37,782 nt of DNA. Origin: an uncultured Acidobacteriaceae bacterium. GTDB taxonomy: Bacteria; Acidobacteriota; Terriglobia; Terriglobales; Acidobacteriaceae. The stretch covers positions 1 through 37,782 of the forward strand of contig CAIVDV010000044.1 in the NCBI GenBank assembly GCA_903904755.1. The letters are read 5' to 3'. A program made the translations under genes and the position numbers. Positions 8,698-17,876 of this stretch are shown one piece after another. Numbering within the stretch: position 1 is the stretch's first letter; each line of letters begins with the position of its first letter. Below the pieces are notes generated by a model. The model saw only the letters and a program-made list of their open reading frames with translations. It made no database searches and was not told the origin of the DNA.

Positions 8698-10065
8698 ATG
8701 GAAAACATGATCGAAGCATCCTCGTCCAATCCCGCCCCCGGCCTGCGGCGAAGCCTGCGCTTCTGGGATCTGGTGCTGTATGGCATCATTCTCATCCAGC
8801 CCACTGCGCCAATGCCCAGCTTCGGCGTCATCTACCAGGAGGCACGCGGTCACGTGGTCACCGCGATTCTGCTTGCCATGGTTGCCATGCTGTTCACTTC
8901 CATCAGCTATGGGCGTATGGCGAGGCTTTATCCCCACGGAGGATCTGCGTTTCTATACGTCGGTAAGGAGATTCATCCCAGCGCTGGATACATGACCGGT
9001 TGGTGCCTGGTAATGGACTATGTATTGAACCCGCTCATCTGTACCATCTGGTGCAGTCGGGCTGCAATGAACTTCCTTCCCCTCCCGGCGGATCCGATGG
9101 CGCAAAAGTTGGTGTATATAGCTTTTGCCGTCTTCTTTGCGGTGCTGTTTACGATGCTCAATCTGAATGGCGTGGAAACATCAGCACGCATCAATCAGGG
9201 CATGGCTGCGGCCCTGGGAGTGGTGATCTTGCTAGTGCTGGTGGCGGCTGTGAACTGGCTGTTTCATCTCTCGCATCCGAGTTCGGCCTTCTTCCTTCGC
9301 CCGTTCTATGACCCGGCCACGTTCAATACAAGCGGGCTACTGCGTGGCACCTCGATTGCCGTGTTGACGTATATCGGATTTGACGGCATTTCGACGCTGA
9401 CTGATGAGGCTCAGGAACCTGCGCGCAATGTTCCTCGGGCGATTGTGCTGACCTGCCTCGTAACGGGAATTCTGGCAAGCGTGGAAGTGTATGTTGCGCA
9501 GTTGGTTTGGCCAACAGGACTCGCGTTTCCGGATGTTGACACTGCCTATGTCCACGTATCCGGCCGGATGGGTGGGCCGATTCTGTTCCTGATCGTGAAT
9601 GCATCGCTGCTGCTGGCCAATATGGGTAGCGGTATGGCTTCGCAGTTGGGCGCGGCGCGTTTGCTCTTTGCCATGGGGCAGGATGGTGCGTTGCCGCGAA
9701 AGTTTTTCGGCACTGTCGATGCGAAGAACAGGATCCCGCGCAACAACGTTCTGCTCATTGGCGGAATTTGCCTGCTTGGCGCGCTGGTCTTCAGCTATCA
9801 ACTTGGAACGGAGTTGCTGAACTACGGTGCACTGTTGGCATTTATGGGGGTAAACCTGTCGTCGATGCTGCGTGGCTGGCGGCAGGGACGGTTCCGTCAG
9901 TGGCTTCCCATCCTGCTTTCATTCGGAGGCTTTGTGACTTGCCTGTTTTTGTGGGTAAATCTTGGTCCGCTTGCACGCATCGCCGGCACAGGTTGGGCGC
10001 TGTTGGGCATCCTGCTTTGGATTGTGCGCCGCAACCAGACTGCGCTACCGGATGTGGCGGTCTGA
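8698..10065 (+). CDS. APC-family permease
   Basis: A 455-residue inner-membrane transporter with about 12 hydrophobic segments. The N-terminus (LRFWDLVLYGIILIQPTAP) and the stretch GFDGISTLTDEAQEPARNVP are the TM1 and TM6-7 signatures of the amino acid/polyamine/organocation superfamily. Members are proton- or cation-coupled importers, normally of amino acids or amines. The ATG lies 2 nt after the GH2 stop, so translation is probably coupled. An APC permease in a glycosidase operon is unusual. It might carry an amino sugar or an amino acid released from a glycoconjugate, but this is inference only. Confidence 0.88.
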   Translation: MENMIEASSSNPAPGLRRSLRFWDLVLYGIILIQPTAPMPSFGVIYQEARGHVVTAILLAMVAMLFTSISYGRMARLYPHGGSAFLYVGKEIHPSAGYMTGWCLVMDYVLNPLICTIWCSRAAMNFLPLPADPMAQKLVYIAFAVFFAVLFTMLNLNGVETSARINQGMAAALGVVILLVLVAAVNWLFHLSHPSSAFFLRPFYDPATFNTSGLLRGTSIAVLTYIGFDGISTLTDEAQEPARNVPRAIVLTCLVTGILASVEVYVAQLVWPTGLAFPDVDTAYVHVSGRMGGPILFLIVNASLLLANMGSGMASQLGAARLLFAMGQDGALPRKFFGTVDAKNRIPRNNVLLIGGICLLGALVFSYQLGTELLNYGALLAFMGVNLSSMLRGWRQGRFRQWLPILLSFGGFVTCLFLWVNLGPLARIAGTGWALLGILLWIVRRNQTALPDVAV

Positions 10066-10123
10066 GACGGGGAGACTTAAGGTTTTCCCCAGTTCATCCA
10101 GCAGGATATAGTGGTCAGTCGAG

Positions 10124-12442
10124 GTGCATGTGATTCGTTCTTCGCGTTTTTTTCTTCCCGTTGTTCTTGCTGTATTCATGGCCGTCCCGCTGTTGGCACA
10201 GGATGTGCAGAACAACCCGCAGGGGGAGCAGATTCCAGGCCCGGCATGCGGGGACGTTCCGCAGTGGAATGGTGCAAAGCCGCGGACCTGCCAACCGCAG
10301 GAGTTTGGCGCATGGCTGGCCGACGTGCGCCATTGGCGAGACGAGCGCCGGGTTCGCGTTGGGTACGAGGCGCAGACTGCGGCGGCTTACAATGAACCAC
10401 AGCTGGCCTGGACGCAGTCGAGCTTTGTGCAGCCGCAGATGATGGTGCACGACCGGTATTTCTACGACCCTGCAACGCAGCGCTATACGGTGGACAAGTA
10501 CCTGTCAGATGTTGAAGCGCGGTACGGCGGCATTGACAGCGTGCTCATTTGGCATACCTACCCGAACATCGGCATCGATGACCGCAATCAGTTTGACCTG
10601 TTTGCGGATTTGCCGGGCGGCTTGCCTGCGGTGAAAGCGATGGTGGAGGACTTCCATCGCCACGGGGTGAAGGTTTTCTTTCCAGTTATGGTTTGGGACC
10701 AGGGCACGCATACACCGGATGGAGAATTTTGGGCTCAACTCAGTAAGGAACTCGCGGCCGTGGGAGCGGACGGAGTGAACGGCGACACTCTCGACGGAAT
10801 TCCGCAGGCGGCGGCAGAGCGTGCCGTGAAACTGAAACACCCACTGGCGCTGGAGCCGGAAGTTGGGTTGGCTTCAGACGAAGCGGTAGCGTGGAACGGC
10901 ATGAGTTGGGGCTATTGGCACTACGACTTTGTACCCGCAATCAGCCGGTACAAGTGGTTGGACACGCGGCACATGGTAAATATCTGCAATCGCTGGGCAC
11001 ATGACCATCTCGACGATTTGCAGAATGCTTTTTTCAACGGCGCAGGATTTGAGAGCTGGGAGAATATCTGGGGCATCTGGAACCAGATGACGCCACGCGA
11101 TGCTGAGAGCCTGCGACGGATTGCTGCGATTGAGAGGGCATATGCCCAACAATTGGCAACTCCAGACTGGGAGCCGCACACACCAACGCGGATACATGGA
11201 GTGTTTGCAAGCAAGTGGCCCACGGCAAGCCAGACGCTGTGGACGCTGGTGAATCGCAATCCGTATCCGGTGGCGGGCGGGCAGTTGCGGGTTCCGACTG
11301 TGGCGGGGACGCGCTACTTTGACCTGTGGAATGGGGTCGAGTTGCATCCTCTTGTAGAAGATGGTCGCACGACTCTGGAGTTCCCCATGGAGGCGAATGG
11401 CTATGGAGCGGTGCTGGCAGTGAGCGCGCCGTCCACAAACGCTATGGCTCTGATGGACAAAATGAAGAAACTGGCTGAGCGCCCGCTGCTTTCCTACTCG
11501 ACGCAGTGGAAAACGCTGACAGAAACCATCGTTGAGATTCCGGCGACGAAGCCTGCGAACAGCGCGCCCGAGGGCATGGTGCGGATTCCTGCGGGGGAGT
11601 TTACTTTCCGCGTCAACGGGATCGAGATTGAAGGCATGGATGATGAGGGTGTAGATGTGCAGTACCCATGGGAGCCCTCAGCGCGGCGATACCATGAGCA
11701 GCACATGACGATTAAGACTTTCTGGATGGACAAATATCCGGTGACAAATGCGCAGTTCAAGCGGTTCCTGGATGCAACGCACTACCTGCCGGCAGATGCG
11801 CACAACTTCCTGCGCGATTGGCAGAATAACAGTTATCCGCAGGGATGGGCGAACAAGCCAGTGACGTGGGTTTCAATCGAAGATGCGCGCGCCTATGCTA
11901 CATGGGCTGGAAAACGGCTGCCGCATGAATGGGAGTGGCAATACGCGGCGCAGGGGAATGACTTCCGGCGCTATCCATGGGGATTTGAGAACCAGCCCGG
12001 TGGAGCTACAGCGACAGCCACAACTTCGACTTCAGTAATGGACGCGCTGGGAACATTAGCGCAATTTGACCAGTTTGGGCAGCCGGTGCCGCAGCCTGCA
12101 ACGGCTGGGCAACTGGCCATGCCCGGCCCTGATCGTGGACGGCAAATGCAGCCTGCAAGCGACGTGGACGCACACCCGCGCGGAGCCAGCTCCTTTGGAG
12201 TGATGGACCTGATAGGTAACGTTTGGCAATGGACCGACGAGTATCGCGATGAGCACACTCGCTACGCAATCCTGCGCGGAGGGAGCCACTATCAGCCGCA
12301 GGGGTCGAAATGGTATTTTCCGCAGGGGTATGAGCTGAGCCAGCACGGAAAATATCTACTGATGGCGCCGAGCCTGGACAGGAGCGGAACGGTTGGATTC
12401 CGCTGCGTTCAGGATGCCGGGGAAGCAGTCCAGGCCCCGTAA
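10124..12442 (+). CDS. Secreted barrel-like domain fused to a sulfatase-modifying-factor (FGE-like) domain
   Basis: A 772-residue protein with a signal peptide (residues 1-25, LLA-Q). Residues about 60-450 look like a glycosidase-type (beta/alpha)8 barrel of no family I can name: DSVLIWHTYPNIG, FHRHGVKVFFPVMVWDQG, then GDTLDG (Asp221, Asp224) and EPE (Glu244, Glu246) at strand ends. From about Glu483 (EGMVRIPAGEF) to the end it is an FGE-sulfatase/SUMF1 domain (FWMDKYPVTNAQFKRFLDA, GKRLPHEWEWQYAA, GNVWQWTDEY, LRGGSH, GFRC). The two cysteines with which true formylglycine-generating enzymes oxidise sulfatase Cys are absent in the stretch after LRGGS, so it is probably a binding or non-FGE homologue. 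The start is GTG at 10124 (GTG 10130 also possible), 58 nt after the permease gene. It probably belongs to the GH2 operon. Confidence 0.75.
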   Translation: MHVIRSSRFFLPVVLAVFMAVPLLAQDVQNNPQGEQIPGPACGDVPQWNGAKPRTCQPQEFGAWLADVRHWRDERRVRVGYEAQTAAAYNEPQLAWTQSSFVQPQMMVHDRYFYDPATQRYTVDKYLSDVEARYGGIDSVLIWHTYPNIGIDDRNQFDLFADLPGGLPAVKAMVEDFHRHGVKVFFPVMVWDQGTHTPDGEFWAQLSKELAAVGADGVNGDTLDGIPQAAAERAVKLKHPLALEPEVGLASDEAVAWNGMSWGYWHYDFVPAISRYKWLDTRHMVNICNRWAHDHLDDLQNAFFNGAGFESWENIWGIWNQMTPRDAESLRRIAAIERAYAQQLATPDWEPHTPTRIHGVFASKWPTASQTLWTLVNRNPYPVAGGQLRVPTVAGTRYFDLWNGVELHPLVEDGRTTLEFPMEANGYGAVLAVSAPSTNAMALMDKMKKLAERPLLSYSTQWKTLTETIVEIPATKPANSAPEGMVRIPAGEFTFRVNGIEIEGMDDEGVDVQYPWEPSARRYHEQHMTIKTFWMDKYPVTNAQFKRFLDATHYLPADAHNFLRDWQNNSYPQGWANKPVTWVSIEDARAYATWAGKRLPHEWEWQYAAQGNDFRRYPWGFENQPGGATATATTSTSVMDALGTLAQFDQFGQPVPQPATAGQLAMPGPDRGRQMQPASDVDAHPRGASSFGVMDLIGNVWQWTDEYRDEHTRYAILRGGSHYQPQGSKWYFPQGYELSQHGKYLLMAPSLDRSGTVGFRCVQDAGEAVQAP

Positions 12443-12490
12443 AGGGCTACCCACTGCGCCGACTTCCCGGGAAGAGATTCTCGACCTTGA

Positions 12491-12784
12491 TTACAGGCTC
12501 TTGAGTATCTCTGCTTCGGCCTGAAGCCAGTCGTTCTGGTCGAGGCCGTGGTGACCACCACGCTGCTCATAGATTTCGTAAGCGCGAACACGTACCAGTT
12601 CGCTCACGTTCTCAACAGACTTCACAGCAGATGCGGCCTTCTTCGCGGGTGCCTTGGGCGCTCCGGCCTTCACTGCCTTCGGAGCAGCTTCCTTCTTGGG
12701 TGCCGCGGCCTTTGCGGCAGGGCTTGCGGTGGTGGACTTCTTGGCGGGCTTCACAGTCTTGGTATCACTCTTCTTGGTCGGCAC
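12491..12784 (-). CDS. DUF2934 protein with basic Lys/Ala/Pro-rich N-terminus
   Basis: A 97-residue protein. Residues 1-55 are low-complexity Lys/Ala/Pro (histone-H1-like: KKSDTKTVKPAKKS, APKAPAKKAA). Residues about 62-97 are the DUF2934 module (VRVRAYEIYEQRGG, then HGLDQNDWLQAEAEIL). Function is unknown; the basic tail suggests nucleic-acid binding but that is only inferred. The start is a GTG with GGAG about 10 nt upstream. The gene faces the fusion gene, with 48 bp between the stops. Confidence 0.75.
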   Translation of the reverse strand: MPTKKSDTKTVKPAKKSTTASPAAKAAAPKKEAAPKAVKAGAPKAPAKKAASAVKSVENVSELVRVRAYEIYEQRGGHHGLDQNDWLQAEAEILKSL

Positions 12785-13185
12785 TAAGGCTGTTACTCCA
12801 TATCAGATATTTCCGCAATGCGCACCAGCTAGGCTGGCGCAATTCACGGATTAGTTTCAGTATAGCGAAAGCGTCAAATGATTCCTACCGGACTACGGTA
12901 CTGGCAAGTATGCGCGAAGGCTTGTCAATTGATTGTTTTATAAGTAAATCGCTTTTACGGGGTACGGTCTCAGTTGATGCGTCAGGCTTTGCGGAAACCA
13001 ATTCAATCGGTTTAAGAGGAAACATTTACATTACTGAAAACAAGTTCTGCGCCGAAAGATGCATTGCGAGACCGCCAAATGGAATGGTGCGATATTTTTG
13101 CACCTTTCCTGCGCGAAGACATGCAAATGCCTGGCCATACGGCAAGCACGGCGCTGGATTAGGCAAGTTGCGACCGCTGGAAGTC
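12785..13185. other. Non-coding gap of about 400 bp
   Basis: No credible gene. It is more AT-rich than its surroundings (a TTGTTTTATAAG run near 12931). It contains one imperfect hairpin at 12818-12841 (TGCGCACCAGC, TAG, GCTGGCGCA). It probably holds the promoter of the DUF2934 gene and the untranslated end of the six-hairpin gene. Nothing else is recognised. Confidence 0.4.
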
Positions 13186-15792
13186 CTAGTGCGCGGGGTG
13201 GGCCTTTGAACGATTGAAATCGAGAGCCAATTGCACGGAACGAGGTGCTGGCGAAGCGGTGTTAGCCGACGGTTCAGCGATGTCGAGATGCAGAAGGATG
13301 GCTCCGTCTGGCTGAGCTTCTGCCGTCGCGCCGGTGATGTTCTGAAGGGGCCAAGGGGTTCGGATAAGGAGTGTCTGTGGAGCCAGCGCGAAGGTTTCCG
13401 TATCAATGGTGAGGCGAGAACCGTCAAGAATTGTGGTGGTGATGCGAAGGCTGTGGTCGGCCTCGCCAAATTCCGTACGGGTGACGGGCGCAGTGACTTC
13501 GATTCCGCCCTCCCATTTGAGGGTAATTGAGGTTTCGCCTTCGGTCACTGGGATTTCGAGAACAGCGTTCGATTGCTGCGAGGTGGTCTCTAGCGTTGCG
13601 CGGATTGGCTTCCCATTGAAGGTCGTTTGGAGATTGCTTGCGCCAAGAGGCAACAGGGGCGCGTAGATGAGGTGGACCGGTACGCCTGTATGGACGAGAT
13701 GCAGGGTAAGCGTCGTGGGTCCGCGGGTGACTTGAAGGTCGGTGCGAGCGGTTCCCGTTGTGATGTTTCGAAGAGACAGTCGTGACCAGTCAGCAGGCAG
13801 GTGGGGGGCAAAGTGGATCGTGCCGGCGCCGGCATCGATGCTGAGGCCGAGCAGGCCGTGGACAGTGGCATTGAGGAAGGCTGCAGAGGACCAAGTCTGT
13901 TCTGGCACCGACTCACCCTGGGGACGGAACCGGTCGCCGGCCATCACCTCGTTCATGTGGCCAAGTGAGTCGGTATCGAGCCATGGGAGAAGCGATGCCC
14001 AGGTTTGCCACGCTTGCAGAGGGCGTCTGGCAGTCCAGAACGCCTCAGCTACAGCGGCGGTGCCGATAGCCCAGACGCTGCCTTTGGCGTAGGAATGGGG
14101 ATCGTAGCCGGCTGAGCCGGCCTCAACGCTGCGCGTGCCCCATGGGGTTTGGAAGCCACTACCGGCCAAGCGAGTGAGGACCGATTCTTGCTGGGCTGGG
14201 GAGAAAATCGACGACGAGAGTGCGTCGACGGGGCCGATGCGGATCTCCCGCGCAGGCTGGTTCGCGGGAGTGTAGCCGCTGATCCAGAAGTTGTCTTTCG
14301 TGCTCCAGTAATGGGTTCCTATCGCGCGGCTGGCTTTCTCTGCGGATTGGGATGCAGAGGCTGCGGCGTTTGAGTCGCCAGCGACGGTGGCGAGATGAGC
14401 ATAGGCGGTGCTGGCCTGGACCCAACTGGTAGAAAGGCCTGGGTCGTCAAGAATGCGATCCTGCTCGTTACCGCCCTCTTTGTCAGCGGGGATGAGGGGC
14501 AGGCCCGTGGCCGGATCGACGATGGACTGGCAGTAGCGGTAGGCGGCCTGGAGCGCAGGCCAATGGGCGCGAACAAAGGTGGTGTTGCCACTGGCATTGA
14601 CGTAGTTGTAGACCTCGGTGAGGAACTGGAACGTGACGTCAACGTGGACGTACATGTAGGGAAATTTGTGTTCCCAGTCGATAAAGGTGGCACTCTGGGA
14701 CAGTTCGTGCCAGATCATGCCGTTGGATTTGTTTTGGTAGCTGAGGATGAATTCAAGTTCCTGGCGAACACGGGCAAGGTCCCCGGCGGCAAGGCTCCCG
14801 TCGGCTGCGAGGAGACCGTCGCCAGCGAAGAACCAGTCGTATTGTGGGCGGCGGCTGGCGCGGGATGGGCCGAAGCCCGCGACGAATCCGCAGCCAAGGG
14901 TAGGGCTGCAGACCCAGGCCTGATCGAGGGCAACTTCGGACCAGGCAAAGGCGGAGTTCACGCGTTCGTCTGGGGTGGTGAGTTGAAGGACGGTGTCGTG
15001 AAACTTTCGGTCGTGGAGGGCGGCCTGGGCCTCCAAGTCTGCCGAGCGAGTGCTGAGGCTGCGGTAGAGCGTGGCGGGGCTGGCATCGTGCGCGGGGTTG
15101 AGAGCGACGACGAGTTGGGCTTGGCCCTGCGCATCGGGGTGGATGGTGAGGCCGAGTTCGAGAGGTTTGTCGCTTAAGGTGGTGCGGTTGCCCATTTGGT
15201 CGTAGGCGATGGTGGAGGGAGAGCCAATGACGGCGGAGAAGCCGTTGGCCGGTTCACTGAGGAGATACGCGCCGATGCCGGCGTCCCATTGCGTGGATTG
15301 GCCGCCAAGCCCGCCGGGCCACATTAGGTCGAGTACTGGCGTCGCGTGAATCTGGATGTCGAGACCGGGAGCACCCTCAACCATGTAGGTGACGATGGTG
15401 CCGGGTTGGTCGAGGGGGACGAAGATGCGTTCGCGAACGAGAAAATCGGGGCCGAGATAGATGCGGGTGACGGCGTGGGGTTCGTACTGGACGCGGGTGA
15501 GGATGTCAGTGCCGGGGATGGCAGTGGTTGCACCGGCGGGGAGGAAGGCAATTCGGTAGCCGGTGAGGATTTGGAAGGGGTAAACCCAGAATTCGAGGCC
15601 GGCAGTGGCGTAGCCGGCAACCATGCCCTGCTGGCCGTGGGCGGCGACGAAACGTCGAGGGCCGACGGCGGTGGTTTCCCGCAGCAGCGGGGCGGGTGTG
15701 TCGGAGGGCCGTACGGCAGATTGCGCGATTACCGGAGCGGCAGCAGCAAGGGCAAGCGCAAGGCCTGCGACGAATCGGTTACGAAGGTACAT
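13186..15792 (-). CDS. Secreted six-hairpin (amylo-alpha-1,6-glucosidase-like) glycosidase
   Basis: An 868-residue protein with a signal peptide (residues 1-24, VIA-Q). After a beta-sandwich N-terminal part (about 40-260) comes an (alpha/alpha)6 barrel with the GDE-type landmarks YDWFFAGDG (318-326), WHELSQ (361-366), FPYMYVHVDVTFQFL and, near residue 613, NEVMAGD followed by VPEQTWSSAAFL. A C-terminal beta region of about 220 residues follows. In glycogen-debranching and related six-hairpin families the acidic residues of these motifs do catalysis, so Asp325, Glu363 and Glu near 614 are candidates. The substrate is unknown. A secretion signal argues against intracellular glycogen and for an external oligosaccharide. 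The gene is divergent from the sugar-porter gene. Confidence 0.75.
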   Translation of the reverse strand: MYLRNRFVAGLALALAAAAPVIAQSAVRPSDTPAPLLRETTAVGPRRFVAAHGQQGMVAGYATAGLEFWVYPFQILTGYRIAFLPAGATTAIPGTDILTRVQYEPHAVTRIYLGPDFLVRERIFVPLDQPGTIVTYMVEGAPGLDIQIHATPVLDLMWPGGLGGQSTQWDAGIGAYLLSEPANGFSAVIGSPSTIAYDQMGNRTTLSDKPLELGLTIHPDAQGQAQLVVALNPAHDASPATLYRSLSTRSADLEAQAALHDRKFHDTVLQLTTPDERVNSAFAWSEVALDQAWVCSPTLGCGFVAGFGPSRASRRPQYDWFFAGDGLLAADGSLAAGDLARVRQELEFILSYQNKSNGMIWHELSQSATFIDWEHKFPYMYVHVDVTFQFLTEVYNYVNASGNTTFVRAHWPALQAAYRYCQSIVDPATGLPLIPADKEGGNEQDRILDDPGLSTSWVQASTAYAHLATVAGDSNAAASASQSAEKASRAIGTHYWSTKDNFWISGYTPANQPAREIRIGPVDALSSSIFSPAQQESVLTRLAGSGFQTPWGTRSVEAGSAGYDPHSYAKGSVWAIGTAAVAEAFWTARRPLQAWQTWASLLPWLDTDSLGHMNEVMAGDRFRPQGESVPEQTWSSAAFLNATVHGLLGLSIDAGAGTIHFAPHLPADWSRLSLRNITTGTARTDLQVTRGPTTLTLHLVHTGVPVHLIYAPLLPLGASNLQTTFNGKPIRATLETTSQQSNAVLEIPVTEGETSITLKWEGGIEVTAPVTRTEFGEADHSLRITTTILDGSRLTIDTETFALAPQTLLIRTPWPLQNITGATAEAQPDGAILLHLDIAEPSANTASPAPRSVQLALDFNRSKAHPAH

Positions 15793-16115
15793 CCAGGTTC
15801 CCCTTTGTGGTGCACGGATGAATTACCGAAGGCGACGCGGCATTGGCCTGAAACCGTGAGCCATTATAGTTCCGCAGCGCTGCAGGGTCGCGGCCCAGCG
15901 GTGAGAGGATGGTGTACCCGATGAGAGTCGAATGTTCCAGCGAATGAGCGTTTCAATGGCACTTGCTCACGATAGACTGGTTGCGCGCACTGCATTGCGT
16001 CTTTTCAACTGCCAGATCTGGCTGACCGATAGGTGGCGGAGTGGCGGGAAGACCGGGCAAAAACCGCGCACACGGACAAGCCTTGACGCCTGACGCTCTG
16101 CCAAACCCTGCCACC
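15793..16115. other. Divergent intergenic region
   Basis: It holds the promoters for the six-hairpin gene (-) and the MFS gene (+). A half-site resembling the candidate LacI operator (TTGAAACG, read on the minus strand) occurs near 15948-15955, but there is no full palindrome. No gene or clear hairpin is seen. If the MFS gene starts at its GTG (16041), the last 75 bp are coding. Confidence 0.35.
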
Positions 16116-17876
16116 ATGAATCGCGGATATAACCGCTTCCTGCTCTTCGTCGCCGGCCTGGGTGGGCTGCTTTATGGCATCGACGTAGGCATTATTGGCG
16201 GGGCACTGCCGTATCTGAATGCAACGACGCATTTGTCGGCGGCGGAGTCCTCAGCAATTGTCGCGGCGGTGTTGCTGGGCAGCGTGATTTCGACGCTGTT
16301 CGCAGGGTTGCTGGCGGACTGGATGGGACGCAAGCCACTGATGGTGCTGTCGGGGCTGGCCTTTGTCGCGAGTGTGCCGGTGATTGCGCTGTCGCATGGA
16401 TATGAGGCGCTGCTGGCGGGGCGGTTGCTGCAGGGGGTGAGTGCGGGGCTGATAGGGGTGGTGGTACCCCTGTATCTGGCCGAGTGCCTGTCGGCCACGG
16501 CGCGGGGCAAGGGAACGGGGATCTTCCAGTGGATGTTGACGGCGGGGATATTTGTGGCGGCGTGCATGGGGATGTACTACAGCTACCGGGTGGATGCGGT
16601 GGCGGCGGTGGCGAGTGCGGAGAAGGTGCTGGCCTACAAGGAGTATGTGTGGCGGAGCATCTTCTGGATGTCGATGCCGCCGGGGGCGCTGTTTGTGGCG
16701 GGGTCGCTGATTGTGGGTGAGAGCCCGCGGTGGCTCTTCCGGAGGGGCAAGCGGGAGGCTACGCTGAAGGCTCTGCTGCGGTCGCGGAACCAGGAGCAGG
16801 CCGAACTGGAATTGCACGAGATGGAGCAGAACCAGACTGCGGCCAGGGCCGGCGAGACGAAGAAGTCTGGCGTGCGGGAGTCACTGCTGAAGCGGAAGTA
16901 CATCTGGCCGTTCCTGCTGGCGTGCCTCATCCTGAGCTGCAATACGGCAACGGGCGTGAACTCGGTGATTGGGTTCAACACAATCATCCTGCTGCAGAGC
17001 GGATTGAGCGACCTGGCAGCGCATTGGGGCTACGTCCTGCTGACGGCGGTGAACTTCTTCATGACGATGCTGGGGATGACGCTTGTGGACCGGAAGGGCA
17101 GGAAGTTCTTGCTGGTGCTCGGCACAAGTGGAATCATCGTCTCGATTGTGAGCGTGGGCGTGATGTTCCTGCGAACGGAGCACTACTCAGTTGACCGGCG
17201 CGATGCGGTGCAGGCGCTGGTTACGACGGACGGGAAGCTAAGCCTGCGGTTTGATATAGCTCATGCGCAGCAGTTGCTTGCGGCTGGTAGCGAAGGGAGA
17301 AATCTTGATGCAGCCCATGTTTCGCTGGCAGTGATTTACAGTTGCGGTGACTTTTCGGCGGCGACGAATTTTGTGCGGTCGGACGATGCGGCGGCGACGC
17401 CGCTGGAGGCGACGCGGGAGGCTTGTTTGCCTACGAATAAGGTGGACTCGTTTTTCAAGAATCCGTTTGCGGATTTGGACAAGTCCCGGGTGGCCCCCGT
17501 GCACATTGACAAGGCGGTGATTGGGCTGGTGCCGGACAAGGGGCACGGGTGGCTGGTGGCGCTGGGGTTGTACCTGTTTATGGCGAGCTATGCGGTGGGG
17601 CCTGGCGTATGCGTTTGGCTGGCGCTGAGCGAGCTGATGCCGACCAGGATCCGGTCAAACGGCATGAGCATTGCGCTGCTGATCAACCAACTGGTTTCGA
17701 CGACCTTGGCAGGGATCTTCCTGCCGTTCGTGGCCAAGCACGGGTACTCCAGCATTTTCTTCCTATTTGCCGGGTTCACGCTGGTGTACTTCGTGGTTGC
17801 GGCATTCTTTTTGCCGGAGACCAAAGGCAAGACTCTGGAGGAGATTGAGGCGCACTTTGCCGGCAAGCCGGCTTGA
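16116..17876 (+). CDS. MFS sugar-porter transporter with a large extra loop
   Basis: A 586-residue inner-membrane symporter of the sugar-porter family. Landmarks are GGLLYGIDVGIIGGALPY (TM1), GLLADWMGRKPLMV (loop 2-3), VPLYLAECL, GESPRWLFRRGK (loop 6-7) and FLPETKGKTLEEIE (end of TM12). Between about residues 360 and 480 there is an insert of roughly 120 hydrophilic residues, with several Cys, not found in typical 460-500-residue members. It should lie in the periplasm. The ATG at 16116 starts just before TM1 but lacks a Shine-Dalgarno; a GTG at 16041 preceded by AGGTGG would add 25 residues and is also possible. The substrate is probably a monosaccharide released by the neighbouring glycosidases. 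Confidence 0.87.
   Translation: MNRGYNRFLLFVAGLGGLLYGIDVGIIGGALPYLNATTHLSAAESSAIVAAVLLGSVISTLFAGLLADWMGRKPLMVLSGLAFVASVPVIALSHGYEALLAGRLLQGVSAGLIGVVVPLYLAECLSATARGKGTGIFQWMLTAGIFVAACMGMYYSYRVDAVAAVASAEKVLAYKEYVWRSIFWMSMPPGALFVAGSLIVGESPRWLFRRGKREATLKALLRSRNQEQAELELHEMEQNQTAARAGETKKSGVRESLLKRKYIWPFLLACLILSCNTATGVNSVIGFNTIILLQSGLSDLAAHWGYVLLTAVNFFMTMLGMTLVDRKGRKFLLVLGTSGIIVSIVSVGVMFLRTEHYSVDRRDAVQALVTTDGKLSLRFDIAHAQQLLAAGSEGRNLDAAHVSLAVIYSCGDFSAATNFVRSDDAAATPLEATREACLPTNKVDSFFKNPFADLDKSRVAPVHIDKAVIGLVPDKGHGWLVALGLYLFMASYAVGPGVCVWLALSELMPTRIRSNGMSIALLINQLVSTTLAGIFLPFVAKHGYSSIFFLFAGFTLVYFVVAAFFLPETKGKTLEEIEAHFAGKPA

Noticed and set aside
12463-12474. Perfect palindrome CTTCCCGGGAAG between convergent genes
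   Set aside because: It has no loop and no T-run, so it does not make a convincing terminator, and no other role is suggested.
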